Positions 1 to 9,537 of a stretch of 50,115 nt of DNA are shown piece after piece (position 1 is the stretch's first letter; every line of letters begins with the position of its first letter). The position numbers and the translations under genes were made by a program. The notes below the pieces were generated by a model. That model saw nothing but the letters and a program-made list of their open reading frames with translations. It was not told where the DNA came from and searched no databases. The stretch spans positions 1 to 50,115 of the forward strand of contig JAJRYT010000172.1 in assembly GCA_024275635.1 (NCBI GenBank), in the 5' to 3' direction. The stretch comes from Chloroflexota bacterium. GTDB taxonomy: Bacteria > Chloroflexota > Anaerolineae > Promineifilales > Promineifilaceae.

Positions 1-58
1 CAAAATGTGACAAATTGTTAACAACGATATTGGGAAACTGAACGATAGGTAAGCGCAT
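1..58 (-). CDS. Partial leftward CDS, possible transposase N-terminus
   Basis: Read leftward from an ATG at 58, this gives 19 codons starting MRLPIVQFPNIVVNN before the window edge. An AAAAGGAG ribosome-binding site lies 6 bases upstream, which supports a real start. The opening resembles the first residues of some IS4/IS701-type transposases (a short polar start, then an NNL-type motif), but that is from memory on very few residues. The adjoining repeat tract would fit the edge of a mobile element. It could equally be any other gene. Confidence 0.4.
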   Translation of the reverse strand, partial: MRLPIVQFPNIVVNNLSHF

Positions 59-132
59 GAGTCACTCCTTTTCATCAGGATATGACTATTGTACGCTAAT
101 TGCCCCTATCTTTTCGTTCCCATCGCAAAACT

Positions 133-281
133 CAAGTAATTGAGTAATTGAGTAATTGAGTAATTGGGTAATTGGGTAATTACCAATTACCAATTACCAA
201 TTACCAATTACCAAGATTACCAAGTTACCAATTACCCGGTTACAACCTCTCAAACGCCAAAGTTATAAACGAACGCGCCTT
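133..281. repeat. GTAATTG/CAATTAC tandem-inverted tract with half of a MITE-like repeat
   Basis: From about 133 to 237 the DNA is a run of 7-8-base units: GTAATTG-type copies followed by their reverse complement CAATTAC-type copies. A long imperfect hairpin is therefore possible. The right part (223-281) is nearly identical to 41807-41866, including the shared core around AACGCCAAAGTTATAAACG. The copy at 41738-41868 has two terminal arms. Here only the right arm is clear, so this looks like a truncated or solo copy. It ends just before the rfbF ribosome-binding site, so it may also shape that gene's leader. Confidence 0.7.
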
Positions 282-296
282 AAGGAAGGGGATTCA

Positions 297-1064
297 ATGA
301 AAGTTGGTATTTTGGCCGGGGGGAAAGGGACGCGCCTGGCCGAGGAAACGAGTATCAAGCCCAAACCGATGGTTGAAATCGGCGGCCGGCCGATTATCTG
401 GCATATCATGCAGCATTATGCCCACTATGGCTTCAACGAATTTGTCATCGCCCTGGGCTACAAAGGGGAAGTACTCAAGAAGTACATCGTGGATTATGCT
501 GCCCTGAACGGCAATCTGCGGGTGGATTTGCGCTCCGGCAAAGTGAATTCGCACGGCGGATTCAATACCGATTGGGTGATTGACCTGGTGGAAACGGGGA
601 TGGAGACGATGACCGGCGGGCGCATCAAGCGGCTGGCCCCGTACATGGGGAATGAGACGTTTATGCTGACCTGGGGCGACGGGGTTTCGGACGTGAACCT
701 GACGGAGTTGCTGGCTTTTCACAAATCACATGGCAAGCTGGCGACGTTAACGGCCGTTCGTCCCCCCGCTCGTTATGGTCATCTTCTCTTTGATGGCGAC
801 CGGATCGCCAAATTCGACGAGAAACCCCAGATTGGCGAAGGCTGGATTAACGGCGCCTTCTTCGTCTTGGAACCCGGCGTTTTCGATTACATCGAAGGCG
901 ACGATACCCAATGGGAGCGGGAGCCGATGGAACGATTGGCCGCCGACGGGCAGTTGATGGCCTACAAGCACACCTCGTTCTGGCAGTGCATGGACACGCT
1001 GCGCGAAAAACACATTTTAGAGACGATCTGGCAGAGCGGCCGTGCGCCCTGGAGCCATGAATAA
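297..1064 (+). CDS. rfbF: Glucose-1-phosphate cytidylyltransferase
   Basis: This enzyme makes CDP-glucose from CTP and glucose 1-phosphate, the entry step to CDP-linked deoxysugars, in the cytoplasm. The 255-residue length matches the RfbF family. The N-terminus has the nucleotidyltransferase signature (GGKGTRL at about 8-14, then KPKPMVEIGGRP) with the catalytic Lys, and the centre has TWGDGVSDV. The start is supported by AAGGAAGGGG just upstream. It is followed at short distance by an epimerase/dehydratase and a C-methyltransferase, a common CDP-sugar gene order. An octamer-containing stretch near 749 encodes TAVRP. Confidence 0.93.
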   Translation: MKVGILAGGKGTRLAEETSIKPKPMVEIGGRPIIWHIMQHYAHYGFNEFVIALGYKGEVLKKYIVDYAALNGNLRVDLRSGKVNSHGGFNTDWVIDLVETGMETMTGGRIKRLAPYMGNETFMLTWGDGVSDVNLTELLAFHKSHGKLATLTAVRPPARYGHLLFDGDRIAKFDEKPQIGEGWINGAFFVLEPGVFDYIEGDDTQWEREPMERLAADGQLMAYKHTSFWQCMDTLREKHILETIWQSGRAPWSHE

Positions 1065-1092
1065 AAATGAACGCAAAAAGGAAACAAAAATC

Positions 1093-2145
1093 ATGCGCGT
1101 ATTAGTAACTGGACACAATGGCTACGTGGGAACCGTCATGGTTCCCATGCTGGTTGCAGCGGGGCACGAGGTCGTCGGGTACGACACCAATTTGTACGCC
1201 GGGGCGACCTTCGACATCCCCATGAAAAAAGCGGACATTGTGGAGATCAACAAAGACATCCGCGACATCACCGGCGAGGATTTGGAAGGGTTTGAGGCGA
1301 TCATTCACCTGGCCGGGCTGTCCAACGACCCGCTGGGCGATTTGAACCCGGAATTGACCTATGAGATTAACTTTCGCGCCTCCGTCCGCCTGGCGCAGTT
1401 GGCTAAAGAGGTGGGCGTGGAGCGGTTTATTTTCTCCTCGTCGTGCAGCAATTATGGGGCGGGGGTGTCGGACTGGCTGGATGAAAACTCGGCGTTTAAC
1501 CCGGTGACGCCTTACGGCCGTTCCAAAGTCATGGTCGAGCAAGAAGTCACCAAACTGGCCGATGATAACTTCAGCCCCACCTTCCTGCGCAGCGGCACCG
1601 CCTACGGCGTGTCGCCCCGCCTCCGTTTTGACCTGGCGCTGAACAACCTCACCGCTTGGGCCTACACTACCGGGCGCGTTTTCCTCAAGAGCGACGGCTC
1701 CCCCTGGCGGCCGATTTTGCACATCGAAGATATGTCCCTGGCCTTCCTGTCCGCCTTACAAGCGCCGCGCGACCTGGTTCACAACGAAGCGTTCAACGTC
1801 GGCCAGACGCAGGAAAATTACCGCATCCGCGAGCTGGCCGAGATCGTCGCCGCGACGGTTCCCGGCAGCTTTGTGGAATTTGCCGACGGGGCCGGGCCGG
1901 ACAAGCGTAATTACCGCGTCAACAGCGACAAAATCCGCCGTTTGCCCGATTACAAACCGACTTGGACGGCCCGCAAAGGAGCGCAGGAATTGTACGAGGC
2001 GTACCGGGCCGTCGGCTTGCAGCCGGATGAGTTTGAAGGGCCGCGCTACCGCCGTATTCATCATATTAAAATGTTGATCGGGAACGGCCGTCTCAATAAA
2101 TCCTTGCGCTGGCAGCAGCCGGAAAAGGCAGGGCAGCCGGCATGA
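1093..2145 (+). CDS. NAD-dependent sugar epimerase/dehydratase (extended SDR)
   Basis: This is a cytoplasmic nucleotide-sugar modifying enzyme of about 350 residues, probably acting on the CDP-sugar made by the preceding gene; the substrate is inferred. The Rossmann motif GHNGYVG sits at residues 7-13 and the catalytic pair appears as YGRSK in the middle, with a SCSNYG segment before it. An in-frame ATG lies upstream at 1042 inside rfbF, but 1093 is preferred: it is preceded by AAAAAGGAAA and places the MRVLVTG strand at the N-terminus. Its stop overlaps the next start (ATGA), so the two are translationally coupled. Confidence 0.88.
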   Translation: MRVLVTGHNGYVGTVMVPMLVAAGHEVVGYDTNLYAGATFDIPMKKADIVEINKDIRDITGEDLEGFEAIIHLAGLSNDPLGDLNPELTYEINFRASVRLAQLAKEVGVERFIFSSSCSNYGAGVSDWLDENSAFNPVTPYGRSKVMVEQEVTKLADDNFSPTFLRSGTAYGVSPRLRFDLALNNLTAWAYTTGRVFLKSDGSPWRPILHIEDMSLAFLSALQAPRDLVHNEAFNVGQTQENYRIRELAEIVAATVPGSFVEFADGAGPDKRNYRVNSDKIRRLPDYKPTWTARKGAQELYEAYRAVGLQPDEFEGPRYRRIHHIKMLIGNGRLNKSLRWQQPEKAGQPA

Positions 2146-3398
2146 TTTATAAAAACGAGCCGGCTTGCCGCTCCTGTGGCTCCGCCAATCTGGAAACGAT
2201 TCTGGCCTTTGGCGAGACGCCGCTGGCCGACCGTTTATTGACGGCCGATCAACTCGACCAGCCGGAACTGACCGCGCCGCTCACCCTGGTCTTCTGCCAC
2301 GACTGCGCCCTGGCCCAAATCAAGGAAACCGTTGACCCGGAAATCCTCTTTTACGCCGAATACCCCTACTTTTCTTCCGTCTCCGCATCCCTGCTGAAAC
2401 ATTTTGGGCAGAGCGCGCAGGAGATCATAGCCGAGAAGGAACTGGGGCCGGACAGCCTGGTGATGGAGGCGGCCAGCAATGATGGCTACATGCTGCGCAA
2501 CTTCATCGCCCAGGGCATTCCCGTGTTGGGCATAGACCCGGCCAAAGCGCCGGCGGCGGCGGCCCAGGAAGCGGGCATTCCCACGATGATCACCTTCTTT
2601 GGTAAGGAATTGGCCGAGCAACTGCGCGCCGAGGGTAAAAAGGCCGATCTGTTTCTGTCCAATAATGTTTTGGCTCACGTGCCGGATTTGAATGGGTTTG
2701 TGGCCGGGATTAAGACGATCTTGCAGGAGACGGGAACGGCCGTTATCGAAGTCCCCTACGTCGTTGATCTGGTTGATCATGGCGAATTCGACACCATCTA
2801 CCACCAGCACCTTTGTTACTACTCGGTCACGGCGCTGGACAGATTGTTCCGGCGGCATGGGTTGTACTTCAACCGCGTCAAGCGGGTCGCCATTCATGGC
2901 GGTTCACTGCGGGTGTTCGTGGAGCCGGTGGAGAATGTGGACGCATCGGTTGAAAACTTGCTGGCCGAGGAAGCGCGCCGCCGCGTAGACCGCATTGATT
3001 ACTACCGCGACTTTGCCGACCGGGTACGCGCCGTCAAGGAAGGCGTGCTGGCAATTTTGCACGATTTGAAAGAGCAGGGGCAGCGCATCGCCGCCTACGG
3101 CGCGGCGGCCAAGGCGACGACGCTGCTGGCTTACTGCGGCATTGACCAATCATTGGTGGATTATGTGGTAGACCTGAACAAGTACAAACACGGCCGTTTC
3201 ATGGGCGGCAACCATCTCCCCATCTTCCCCACCGCCAAACTGATGGAAGATAAACCGGACGCGGTGCTTTTGCTGGCCTGGAACTTCGTTGAAGAGATAT
3301 TGAAACAACAAGAAAAATATCTTCAAGAGGGCGGACAATTTATCATTCCCATACCTAAACCAATGATTCGAGTTTATCAACATGGACAATCCAGATAA
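2142..3398 (+). CDS. Zn-binding SAM-dependent sugar C-methyltransferase
   Basis: This 418-residue protein belongs to the three-part NDP-sugar C-methyltransferase family (TylC3/TcaB9-like). It has an N-terminal zinc site (CRSCG near residue 9, CHDC near 53), a class I SAM-binding core with [10 protein letters not shown] near 110, a conserved YHQHLCYYS motif, and a C-terminal Rossmann-like domain ([13 protein letters not shown]). Family members add a methyl group to a keto-sugar nucleotide. The start overlaps the upstream stop as ATGA, and the 3' end overlaps the next gene by 17 bases. Two further paralogues lie at 6856 and 8100. Confidence 0.87.
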   Translation: MIYKNEPACRSCGSANLETILAFGETPLADRLLTADQLDQPELTAPLTLVFCHDCALAQIKETVDPEILFYAEYPYFSSVSASLLKHFGQSAQEIIAEKELGPDSLVMEAASNDGYMLRNFIAQGIPVLGIDPAKAPAAAAQEAGIPTMITFFGKELAEQLRAEGKKADLFLSNNVLAHVPDLNGFVAGIKTILQETGTAVIEVPYVVDLVDHGEFDTIYHQHLCYYSVTALDRLFRRHGLYFNRVKRVAIHGGSLRVFVEPVENVDASVENLLAEEARRRVDRIDYYRDFADRVRAVKEGVLAILHDLKEQGQRIAAYGAAAKATTLLAYCGIDQSLVDYVVDLNKYKHGRFMGGNHLPIFPTAKLMEDKPDAVLLLAWNFVEEILKQQEKYLQEGGQFIIPIPKPMIRVYQHGQSR

Positions 3399-4299
3399 AG
3401 CTCCATTTCTATCGGCCGTGGTTTGCACGCGTAACCGGGCTGGTAGTTGTGTCCCAACCATCGAAACACTGCTTAAGTGTCAATTTGACGATTATGAAAT
3501 AATTCTAGTTGACCAAAGTACGGACAGCTTGACGCGGAAGGCGGTTGAGCCATTTCTTTCCATTCCCCAATTCCGTTACATCCAGTCAGACACAAAAGGC
3601 GTCAGTCTCTCCCGCAATATTGGATTGAAAGAGGCTCGTGGCGAAATTGTTGTATATACCGATGATGACTGCACGGTTCCTCCCAACTTTCTAATGGTTT
3701 TTTGGGATATTTTCCAAAAAAACAACCAAGTTGGCGTTGCCTTTTGCAATGTTAAAGCCGGTCCCCATGATTCAAACTTAGGATTTGTTCCTGCCTATGA
3801 AAGACACGATGATAAATTGGTCAGTTCCGTTTGGGACAAATGTCGGGCGCGGGGCATTGGCGCCGGTATGGCTGTGCGGAAACAAGCCGTTTTATCTATC
3901 GGTGGCTACGATGAATCTTTGGGCCCAGGCACACAATTCCCCGATTGCGAAGATGGCGACATAGCTGTCAGAAGTTTATTAAGCGGCTGGCCCATATATG
4001 AGACAAATAAGACATTTGTCGTGCATCATGGTTTTCGTGGATGGGCGGAGGGTAGAGAACTTAGCAAGCGTAACTGGGTTGGTATTGGCGCAGCCTACTC
4101 CAAGCCGCTTCGGTGTGGGTATTGGCAGTTTGTGGTCGTCGTCTTTTATGAAATGATCATTATCAGCTTATTGTTGCCGCTGTTGCAGGTGTTGAAACTT
4201 CGGAAGCCGCGCGGATTAAAGCAGATTTTTTATTTTCTCAAAGGGTATTGGGAAGCGATTAAGCGGCCGCTTGATTGTCAGACGATTAAGTTTCTTTAA
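3382..4299 (+). CDS. Family 2 glycosyltransferase
   Basis: A GT-A fold glycosyltransferase of 305 residues. It opens with a VVCTRNRAG strand-loop, has the VDQSTD nucleotide-binding segment, and the metal-binding YTDDDC near residue 93. A hydrophobic stretch near 250-270 ([14 protein letters not shown]) suggests membrane association. It probably adds a sugar to the lipid-linked repeat unit. The DNA here is more AT-rich than the flanking genes and contains no ACGGCCGT octamer, as in the next gene, which hints at a separate origin. The start overlaps the upstream methyltransferase by 17 bases. Confidence 0.9.
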   Translation: MDNPDKAPFLSAVVCTRNRAGSCVPTIETLLKCQFDDYEIILVDQSTDSLTRKAVEPFLSIPQFRYIQSDTKGVSLSRNIGLKEARGEIVVYTDDDCTVPPNFLMVFWDIFQKNNQVGVAFCNVKAGPHDSNLGFVPAYERHDDKLVSSVWDKCRARGIGAGMAVRKQAVLSIGGYDESLGPGTQFPDCEDGDIAVRSLLSGWPIYETNKTFVVHHGFRGWAEGRELSKRNWVGIGAAYSKPLRCGYWQFVVVVFYEMIIISLLLPLLQVLKLRKPRGLKQIFYFLKGYWEAIKRPLDCQTIKFL

Positions 4300-4381
4300 A
4301 AAAATGAGCGGGTAAGGAACTTGTTGTAATTTTGCCGTTAGACGAGCAGCTAAAATCTACCAATAAAGGAGCGAATAGTTT

Positions 4382-5305
4382 ATGGGCGCAAACCCGACAG
4401 TCACTATTGGAATTCCTGTTTACAATGGCGCGAATTATTTAAAGCAGGCGCTCGATTCCGTTCTGGCGCAATCGTATACAGATTTTGAAGTTGTTATTAC
4501 GGATAATGCGTCAACGGATGCAACAGAAGAAATTTGCCAAATATACGCCAGGCGGGATTCAAGAATCCGCTATTTTAGAAGCGATATAAATAGAGGCGCG
4601 ACCTGGAATTTCAATCGCGCTTTCAAGTTATCCAGAGGCAGCTATTTCAAATGGCTGGCTCATGATGATATGATGGCGACTGATTTCTTAAAGGAATGTG
4701 TTGCGGCATTAGACAATAATCCTGGCGTTGTTCTAAGCTATTCCAAAGTCCGGATGATTGATAGTGAAGGGGGGCCGATAGAGGATTATGGTATTTCATT
4801 AGCCGTCGGGTCATCTGATGTGAAGCAGCGGGTGCGTGATATTATGCTGGCGTGGCATTTATGCTATGAAGTCTTTGGACTCATACGTGTGAGCGTACTG
4901 CGTAAAACGCCATTGATGGGCGATTATGGTCATGCCGACGGTGTTTTATTGGCACGCTTGGCTATGATGGGCCGATTTCAAGAGGCTCCGCAGGTTCTTC
5001 TCTTTTTGAGACGCCATGCCGAGCAGTCAATGGCTGTTTATGGTCTTGAAGGGGGAGGAAACGATTATCACAGTTATACAACGTGGTTTGATCCGTTGAA
5101 GGCGAATCATATCGTTTATCCGGAGTGGCGGATTTTGTATGAATATTACAAATCGATTTGGCAGTATCCTTTGAATTGGAAAGATAGATTTGCCTTTCAT
5201 TATTATATCATTCGCTGGGTCAGACAGAACATTCGCCATTTGGTTCGTGATGTGTTCCTGGGTTTCCGCCAGATGGCATTCTTGACTCGAAAACGATTTG
5301 CATAG
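4382..5305 (+). CDS. Family 2 glycosyltransferase
   Basis: A 307-residue GT2 enzyme. The N-terminus TIGIPVYNGANYL, the segment ITDNASTD near 40 and the metal site AHDDMM near 98 are typical of GT-A enzymes of surface polysaccharide loci. The donor sugar cannot be told. A clear AAAGGAG lies about 10 bases before the ATG. An 82-base spacer separates it from the previous gene. Like its neighbour it is AT-rich and octamer-free. The C-terminus is basic and aromatic without a clear transmembrane helix. Confidence 0.9.
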   Translation: MGANPTVTIGIPVYNGANYLKQALDSVLAQSYTDFEVVITDNASTDATEEICQIYARRDSRIRYFRSDINRGATWNFNRAFKLSRGSYFKWLAHDDMMATDFLKECVAALDNNPGVVLSYSKVRMIDSEGGPIEDYGISLAVGSSDVKQRVRDIMLAWHLCYEVFGLIRVSVLRKTPLMGDYGHADGVLLARLAMMGRFQEAPQVLLFLRRHAEQSMAVYGLEGGGNDYHSYTTWFDPLKANHIVYPEWRILYEYYKSIWQYPLNWKDRFAFHYYIIRWVRQNIRHLVRDVFLGFRQMAFLTRKRFA

Positions 5306-5373
5306 GGGGGGCGCTTTTCCCAGAAAGCGTCACCCTGCCCCGTGATCGTTCACTCCCCTGTTCAAAAAGGAAC

Positions 5374-5445
5374 GTAGATGACACTGATTTCACTGATAAA
5401 CGCCGATAAAAAAATCAGCGTCATCAGCGTTAATCAGCGTCCTGT
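5374..5445. repeat. Imperfect palindromic intergenic repeat (ATCAGYG family)
   Basis: The stretch contains several imperfect copies of ATCAG(C/T)G and its complement arranged head-to-head around an A-rich centre (about 5408-5414), so it can fold into a long hairpin. The reading frame of the next gene happens to be open through it, which creates a false N-terminal extension. The spacer before it (5306-5373) holds a G7 run and a small hairpin (CGCTTTT...AAAGCG) that could act as a weak terminator for the preceding glycosyltransferase. Confidence 0.6.
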
Positions 5446-5476
5446 TTTCGGGGGGGCGCTTACCCTGGACCGGCTA

Positions 5477-6850
5477 ATGACAGCTATGTTTTTGAACAAA
5501 CAGGCCGCGCGGTGGGCGCAGATCGTTTTGCTCCTGGGAACTTTGTTGGTGTTGTACACTACGCTTTTTCCCTTTGATTTTGTGTTCAATGGGCAGGCAG
5601 TTTTCCATCGTTTTGATTGGCGGTTTGCCGAATCATATGTTCCGGTCGATGCGCTTAAAAATGTTTTACTATTCATGCCGGTTGGCTTTGCGTTAGCTTA
5701 TCTTGGCTGCATAAAAGGGAAAAAGCGGTCAGCAATGCTGCTCATCGTCTTACTGGTCGGATTAAGTCTGTCCTTCGCCGTTGAAACTTTACAAGGGTAT
5801 TTGTTGTTGCGTAATTCGGCCGTGGCCGATTTATTGGCTAACAGCGGCGGCGCGGTTGTGGGCGGTCTGGCCGGTTGGCGCTGGGGCGAACCGTTTTTCG
5901 TGACGCTGGCCCGGCGGGCGCGGCGAATTTCGGCCCGGCATCTGGCCCTGGCTTTTATCGGCTACGCGGCGGCGATGGGATTGTTGTGGCTGTATCTGCA
6001 ACCGGCGGCAAGTCTGATAAATTGGGCCCCGGCGTATCCGCTGCTGGTGGGCAATGAACGAAACGGCCGTCGCCCCTGGCAGGGTGCGGTTTCTGAACTG
6101 ATGATCGCGGATACAGTCTGGAATCGGGATGAGATCGCCCGCTTTTTGTCCGGTGATGCGCCGTCGGGCGGGGAGCGCCTGATCGCCCATTACCGGTTTG
6201 ACGAAACGGCCGTCGCCTACCCTGATTTGACCGGGACGCTGCCGGATTTGCTGTGGCAGGGGCCGGAACTGGTCGAACCGGGACAGGCTGGCGTGACGTT
6301 TGGGGCGGAACATTGGCTGGGCACAGCCGACCTTGCCCCGACATTCGTCCGAGCCATCCAGTCGGCGGGGCAGTTTTCGCTGGCCGTCGAGATAGCGGCT
6401 TCAGCACCGGAACAAACCGGCCCGGCGCGCATCGTCTCCTTGTCCGACGGCCCGTACCGGCGTAATTTTACGCTGGCCCAGGAAGGCGCGGATCTGGTTT
6501 TGCGCTTACGCACGCCGCTGACCGGGGAGAACGGCCGTCACCCGGAGTTTATCGCTCCCGGCGTGTTGGCCGATACCGCCCCGCATCGAATTGTGGCGAC
6601 GGTGGATGAAACGGCCGTTCGCCTCTACATTGACAATCTGGATCAAGCCTATGCTTTTGGGCTGACCCCAGCCACGACTCTTTTTTTGGCTTTCCCGGCG
6701 GCCGACATTGCGCAGATTCGGCTCAACGCGGCAAGCGCGATCATGTTCCAACTGCTTTATCTGGCGGTTGTTTTCATCCCGCTGGGCGGGTTGTTAGCAG
6801 GTATTGTTTGCGCTAACCGGCGGGACGGGAACGGCCGCAGCGAGGAATAA
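5477..6850 (+). CDS. VanZ-like membrane protein with C-terminal LamG-like domain
   Basis: The first ~150 residues form a VanZ-type membrane domain: hydrophobic helices, an LYTTLFPFDF motif and a D-LKNVLLFMPVG motif. After another helix (near 165-180 in this numbering), about 200 residues form a LamG/concanavalin-like beta-sandwich, followed by a final transmembrane helix. The frame is open from 5378, but those first 33 codons are the intergenic repeat, so ATG 5477 or 5486 is the likelier start. The extracytoplasmic domain may bind glycan. VanZ proteins have no firmly assigned biochemical role. Confidence 0.75.
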   Translation: MTAMFLNKQAARWAQIVLLLGTLLVLYTTLFPFDFVFNGQAVFHRFDWRFAESYVPVDALKNVLLFMPVGFALAYLGCIKGKKRSAMLLIVLLVGLSLSFAVETLQGYLLLRNSAVADLLANSGGAVVGGLAGWRWGEPFFVTLARRARRISARHLALAFIGYAAAMGLLWLYLQPAASLINWAPAYPLLVGNERNGRRPWQGAVSELMIADTVWNRDEIARFLSGDAPSGGERLIAHYRFDETAVAYPDLTGTLPDLLWQGPELVEPGQAGVTFGAEHWLGTADLAPTFVRAIQSAGQFSLAVEIAASAPEQTGPARIVSLSDGPYRRNFTLAQEGADLVLRLRTPLTGENGRHPEFIAPGVLADTAPHRIVATVDETAVRLYIDNLDQAYAFGLTPATTLFLAFPAADIAQIRLNAASAIMFQLLYLAVVFIPLGGLLAGIVCANRRDGNGRSEE

Positions 6851-6855
6851 TCCAA

Positions 6856-8046
6856 ATGACAACAAACAAAAGTAACCCCATCTGCCCCAACTGCGAGGCG
6901 GGCGGGATGCGGATTTTTTATGAAGTGGAGGCGGCCCCGGTACACAGCGTGATTTTGCTCCATGACCGGGAAACGGCCGTTAACTTCCCCACCGGCGCTA
7001 TCAAACTTGGCCACTGCGACCGCTGCGGCTTTATCGGCAACACCGCCTTCGACGCCGGTTTGCAGGATTACGGCGGCGAGTACGAGGCGACCCAGGGCTT
7101 CTCGCCCACCTTCAACGCCTTCCACCGCCGCTTGGCTGCCGACCTCATCGCCCGCTACGATTTGCGCGGCAAGCGGCTGGTCGAAATTGGTTGTGGCATG
7201 GGCGAATTTCTGCACCTGCTCTGCGAGCTGGGCGGCAACACTGGCGTCGGTTTCGATCCCGCCTACGACAAATCGCGCAGCCTGGTGAGTGACTTCGACA
7301 AAATCATTTACGTCGCCGACTATTTCTCGGAGAAGTACGTGAACACGCCTGGCGATTTTTTCGCCTGTAAGATGACGTTGGAACACATTCCCAACACGGC
7401 CGAATTTGTGCGCATGGTGCGGCAAACGGTCGGCGACAATCCCGACGCTATCATCTTTTTCCAGGTTCCCAACGCCCGCTACGTCTTTGGCGACGTTGCT
7501 TTTTGGGACATTTATTACGAACACTGCTCTTATTTCAGCCTCGGTTCGATGGCTCGCCTTTTTCGTCATGTGGGTTTTGATGTGATGGATTTGTGGACGG
7601 ATTATGATGACCAATATTTGATGATCGCCGCTCGTCCTGGACCGGGGGACAGCCCGCTTTTACCGTCGGAGAATGACCTGGCCCTGATCACACAAGATGT
7701 GGCCCATTTTACGGCCAGCTACCCGCGCCTGCTGGCGGATTGGCGGCGGCGGATGGCTGAGATGAAGGGAAACGGCCGTCGCGTTGTTCTCTGGGGCGGC
7801 GGTTCCAAAGGGGTTTCTTTTCTGACTACGTTGGGATTGGGTCTGGATGTCGTCGAGTGTGTTGTTGACATAAATCCCAACAAAACGGGCACGTTCATGG
7901 CTGGAACCGGGCAGGAAATCGTCGCCCCGGAATTTTTGCGCATCTATCGTCCGGACGTGGTTATCGTGATGAATCCGGTTTACCGGGAAGAAATCGGCCG
8001 CGATTTGCAAAAGATGGGATTGTCGCCGGAATTGTTGACGGTTTAA
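6856..8046 (+). CDS. Zn-binding SAM-dependent C-methyltransferase-like protein
   Basis: A 396-residue protein with the three-part plan of NDP-sugar C-methyltransferases: zinc ligands CPNCE near residue 9 and CDRCG near 54, a SAM site EIGCGMGEFL near 113, the motif YYEHCSYFS near 217, and a C-terminal domain with LWGGGSKGVSFL and a GTGQEI motif. It differs from the gene at 2142 in the insert between the zinc pairs. It is followed 54 bases later by a close paralogue, so the pair arose by tandem duplication. A sugar substrate is likely but unproven. Confidence 0.83.
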   Translation: MTTNKSNPICPNCEAGGMRIFYEVEAAPVHSVILLHDRETAVNFPTGAIKLGHCDRCGFIGNTAFDAGLQDYGGEYEATQGFSPTFNAFHRRLAADLIARYDLRGKRLVEIGCGMGEFLHLLCELGGNTGVGFDPAYDKSRSLVSDFDKIIYVADYFSEKYVNTPGDFFACKMTLEHIPNTAEFVRMVRQTVGDNPDAIIFFQVPNARYVFGDVAFWDIYYEHCSYFSLGSMARLFRHVGFDVMDLWTDYDDQYLMIAARPGPGDSPLLPSENDLALITQDVAHFTASYPRLLADWRRRMAEMKGNGRRVVLWGGGSKGVSFLTTLGLGLDVVECVVDINPNKTGTFMAGTGQEIVAPEFLRIYRPDVVIVMNPVYREEIGRDLQKMGLSPELLTV

Positions 8047-8099
8047 GGGGGAAGTGGCTAAAGGGGGAAGTGACTAAAGTGGCTAAGGTGGAAGGTAAT

Positions 8100-9284
8100 A
8101 TGACGAAGCAGATAGTAGGTACACATTGTCCGGTTTGCGGGGCGGATGAAGCGGTTCATTTGATTGACATGGAACAGGTTCCGGCGCACTGCAATTTGTT
8201 ATGGCCGACGCGCGAAGGGGCGGTGACAGCGCCGCGCGGGGATATTCGGCTGGCTTACTGCCCGCAGTGCGGCCATGTTTTTAATGAATCCTTTGACCCG
8301 GCGCTGATGGCCTACACGCAGGATTATGAGAATTCGCTTCATTTTTCGCCGCGCTTCCAGCAGTATGCGACGTCGTTGGCGGCCAGCCTGATTGAACGGC
8401 ATGATTTGCGGGATAAGGATATTGTGGAGATTGGTTCGGGCAAGGGAGATTTTCTCATCATGCTGTGCCAATTGGGACAAAATCGGGGGGTGGGGTTTGA
8501 CCCCAGTTATGTGCCGGGGGGGGGGGAGGGAACGGCCGTACCCGTCACCTTCGTCCGCGATTTCTACTCTGAAAAATATACCCATTACAAAGCTGATTTC
8601 ATCGTCTGCCGCCATGTGCTGGAACATATTCAAAACCCGGATGCCTTTATCGCCAATGTGCGCCGCGCCGTGGGCAATCGTCACGAGACTGTCGTTTTCT
8701 TTGAAGTCCCCAATGTCCTCTTCACCCTGCGCGATTTAGGCATTTGGGACATCATTTACGAACACTGTTCTTACTTCAGCCCCCATTCGCTGGCCCGGCT
8801 CTTTCGCCAAAACGGCTTTCGTATCCTTAATGTAACGCCTGCATTCAACGGCCAATTTTTGACGGTTGAAGCTGTTTTGAGCGACGGCGGGGCTGATTCA
8901 TGGTCGGCTGATGAGGTAGACAAACAACAAATGGGCCAGGAAACGGCCGTTTTTGCCCAAAGCTACAATGGAAAAGTGGCCCTGTGGCAGGAACGGTTAG
9001 GGCAAATGGCCGCTTCCGGGGAGCGAGCTGTTGTTTGGGGAGCCGGTTCCAAGGGTGTGACGTTCATGAACACGCTCAAAACAGCGGTCATTGAGGTTGT
9101 CGTTGACATCAACCCGCGCAAAGTGGGGATGCACATTGCCGGAACCGGGCAGGAAATCGTTTCGCCCGCCTTCCTGAAAACTTACCATCCCGATGCCGTC
9201 ATTGTTATGAATGCCAATTATCAAGAAGAAATCTGGCACACTTTGCAAGATTTAGGCGTCAATGCTGAGATATTATTGGCTTAA
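8100..9284 (+). CDS. Zn-binding SAM-dependent C-methyltransferase-like protein (paralogue)
   Basis: About 394 residues, collinear with the preceding gene: zinc pairs CPVCG and CPQCG, SAM motif EIGSGKGDFL, YEHCSYFS, WGAGSKGVTF and the same GTGQEIVSP block. ATG 8100 is preferred over 8070 because a GGTGGAAGG site precedes it and the extra residues are encoded by a short direct repeat (8045-8093, variants of AAGTGGCTAAAGGGGG). A run of eleven G (8516-8526) inside the coding region encodes PGGG; length change there would shift the frame. Confidence 0.83.
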   Translation: MTKQIVGTHCPVCGADEAVHLIDMEQVPAHCNLLWPTREGAVTAPRGDIRLAYCPQCGHVFNESFDPALMAYTQDYENSLHFSPRFQQYATSLAASLIERHDLRDKDIVEIGSGKGDFLIMLCQLGQNRGVGFDPSYVPGGGEGTAVPVTFVRDFYSEKYTHYKADFIVCRHVLEHIQNPDAFIANVRRAVGNRHETVVFFEVPNVLFTLRDLGIWDIIYEHCSYFSPHSLARLFRQNGFRILNVTPAFNGQFLTVEAVLSDGGADSWSADEVDKQQMGQETAVFAQSYNGKVALWQERLGQMAASGERAVVWGAGSKGVTFMNTLKTAVIEVVVDINPRKVGMHIAGTGQEIVSPAFLKTYHPDAVIVMNANYQEEIWHTLQDLGVNAEILLA

Positions 9285-9432
9285 ATCGTATCCAAAAGTT
9301 CCTCCTTAATTAACCTTACAAAGAATCTTACTTAATCGGTTTCTTTAGATTGTTTCACTAATCTGGTTGTTACATAGGATTAATAAGGTGGTTTGTATCT
9401 TTTTAATGGTTTTTTGTGTACAAGAATTTTTT

Positions 9433-9500
9433 GACACGAATTTCACGAAATTACACGAATTTGGACAATTTTAATTCGTGAAATTTGTGTCATTCGTGTC
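9433..9500. repeat. Inverted repeat (CACGAATTTCACG family) before the wzz-like gene
   Basis: Arms 9433-9461 and 9473-9500 are imperfect reverse complements of about 28 bases built from GACACGAAT, TTCACGAA and ACACGAATT blocks. They could form a long AT-rich cruciform or RNA hairpin. The rest of the 253-base spacer (9285-9537) is AT-rich and holds no gene; it may carry the promoter of the wzz-wzx block, but I cannot pick a convincing -35/-10 pair. A related, more diverged element lies at 41912-42002. Confidence 0.65.
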
Positions 9501-9537
9501 GAAACCTTTTCTGACTTGCCCAGGTTAGGAGAATGTA

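Noticed and set aside
133..237. GTAATTG-type tract as a CRISPR array
   Set aside because: Units are 7-8 bases, contiguous, and invert midway. There are no spacers of constant length.
1102..1722. Long leftward open frames opposite rfbF, the epimerase and the methyltransferases
   Set aside because: They are shadows of high-GC genes on the other strand, with no ribosome sites and no recognisable motifs.
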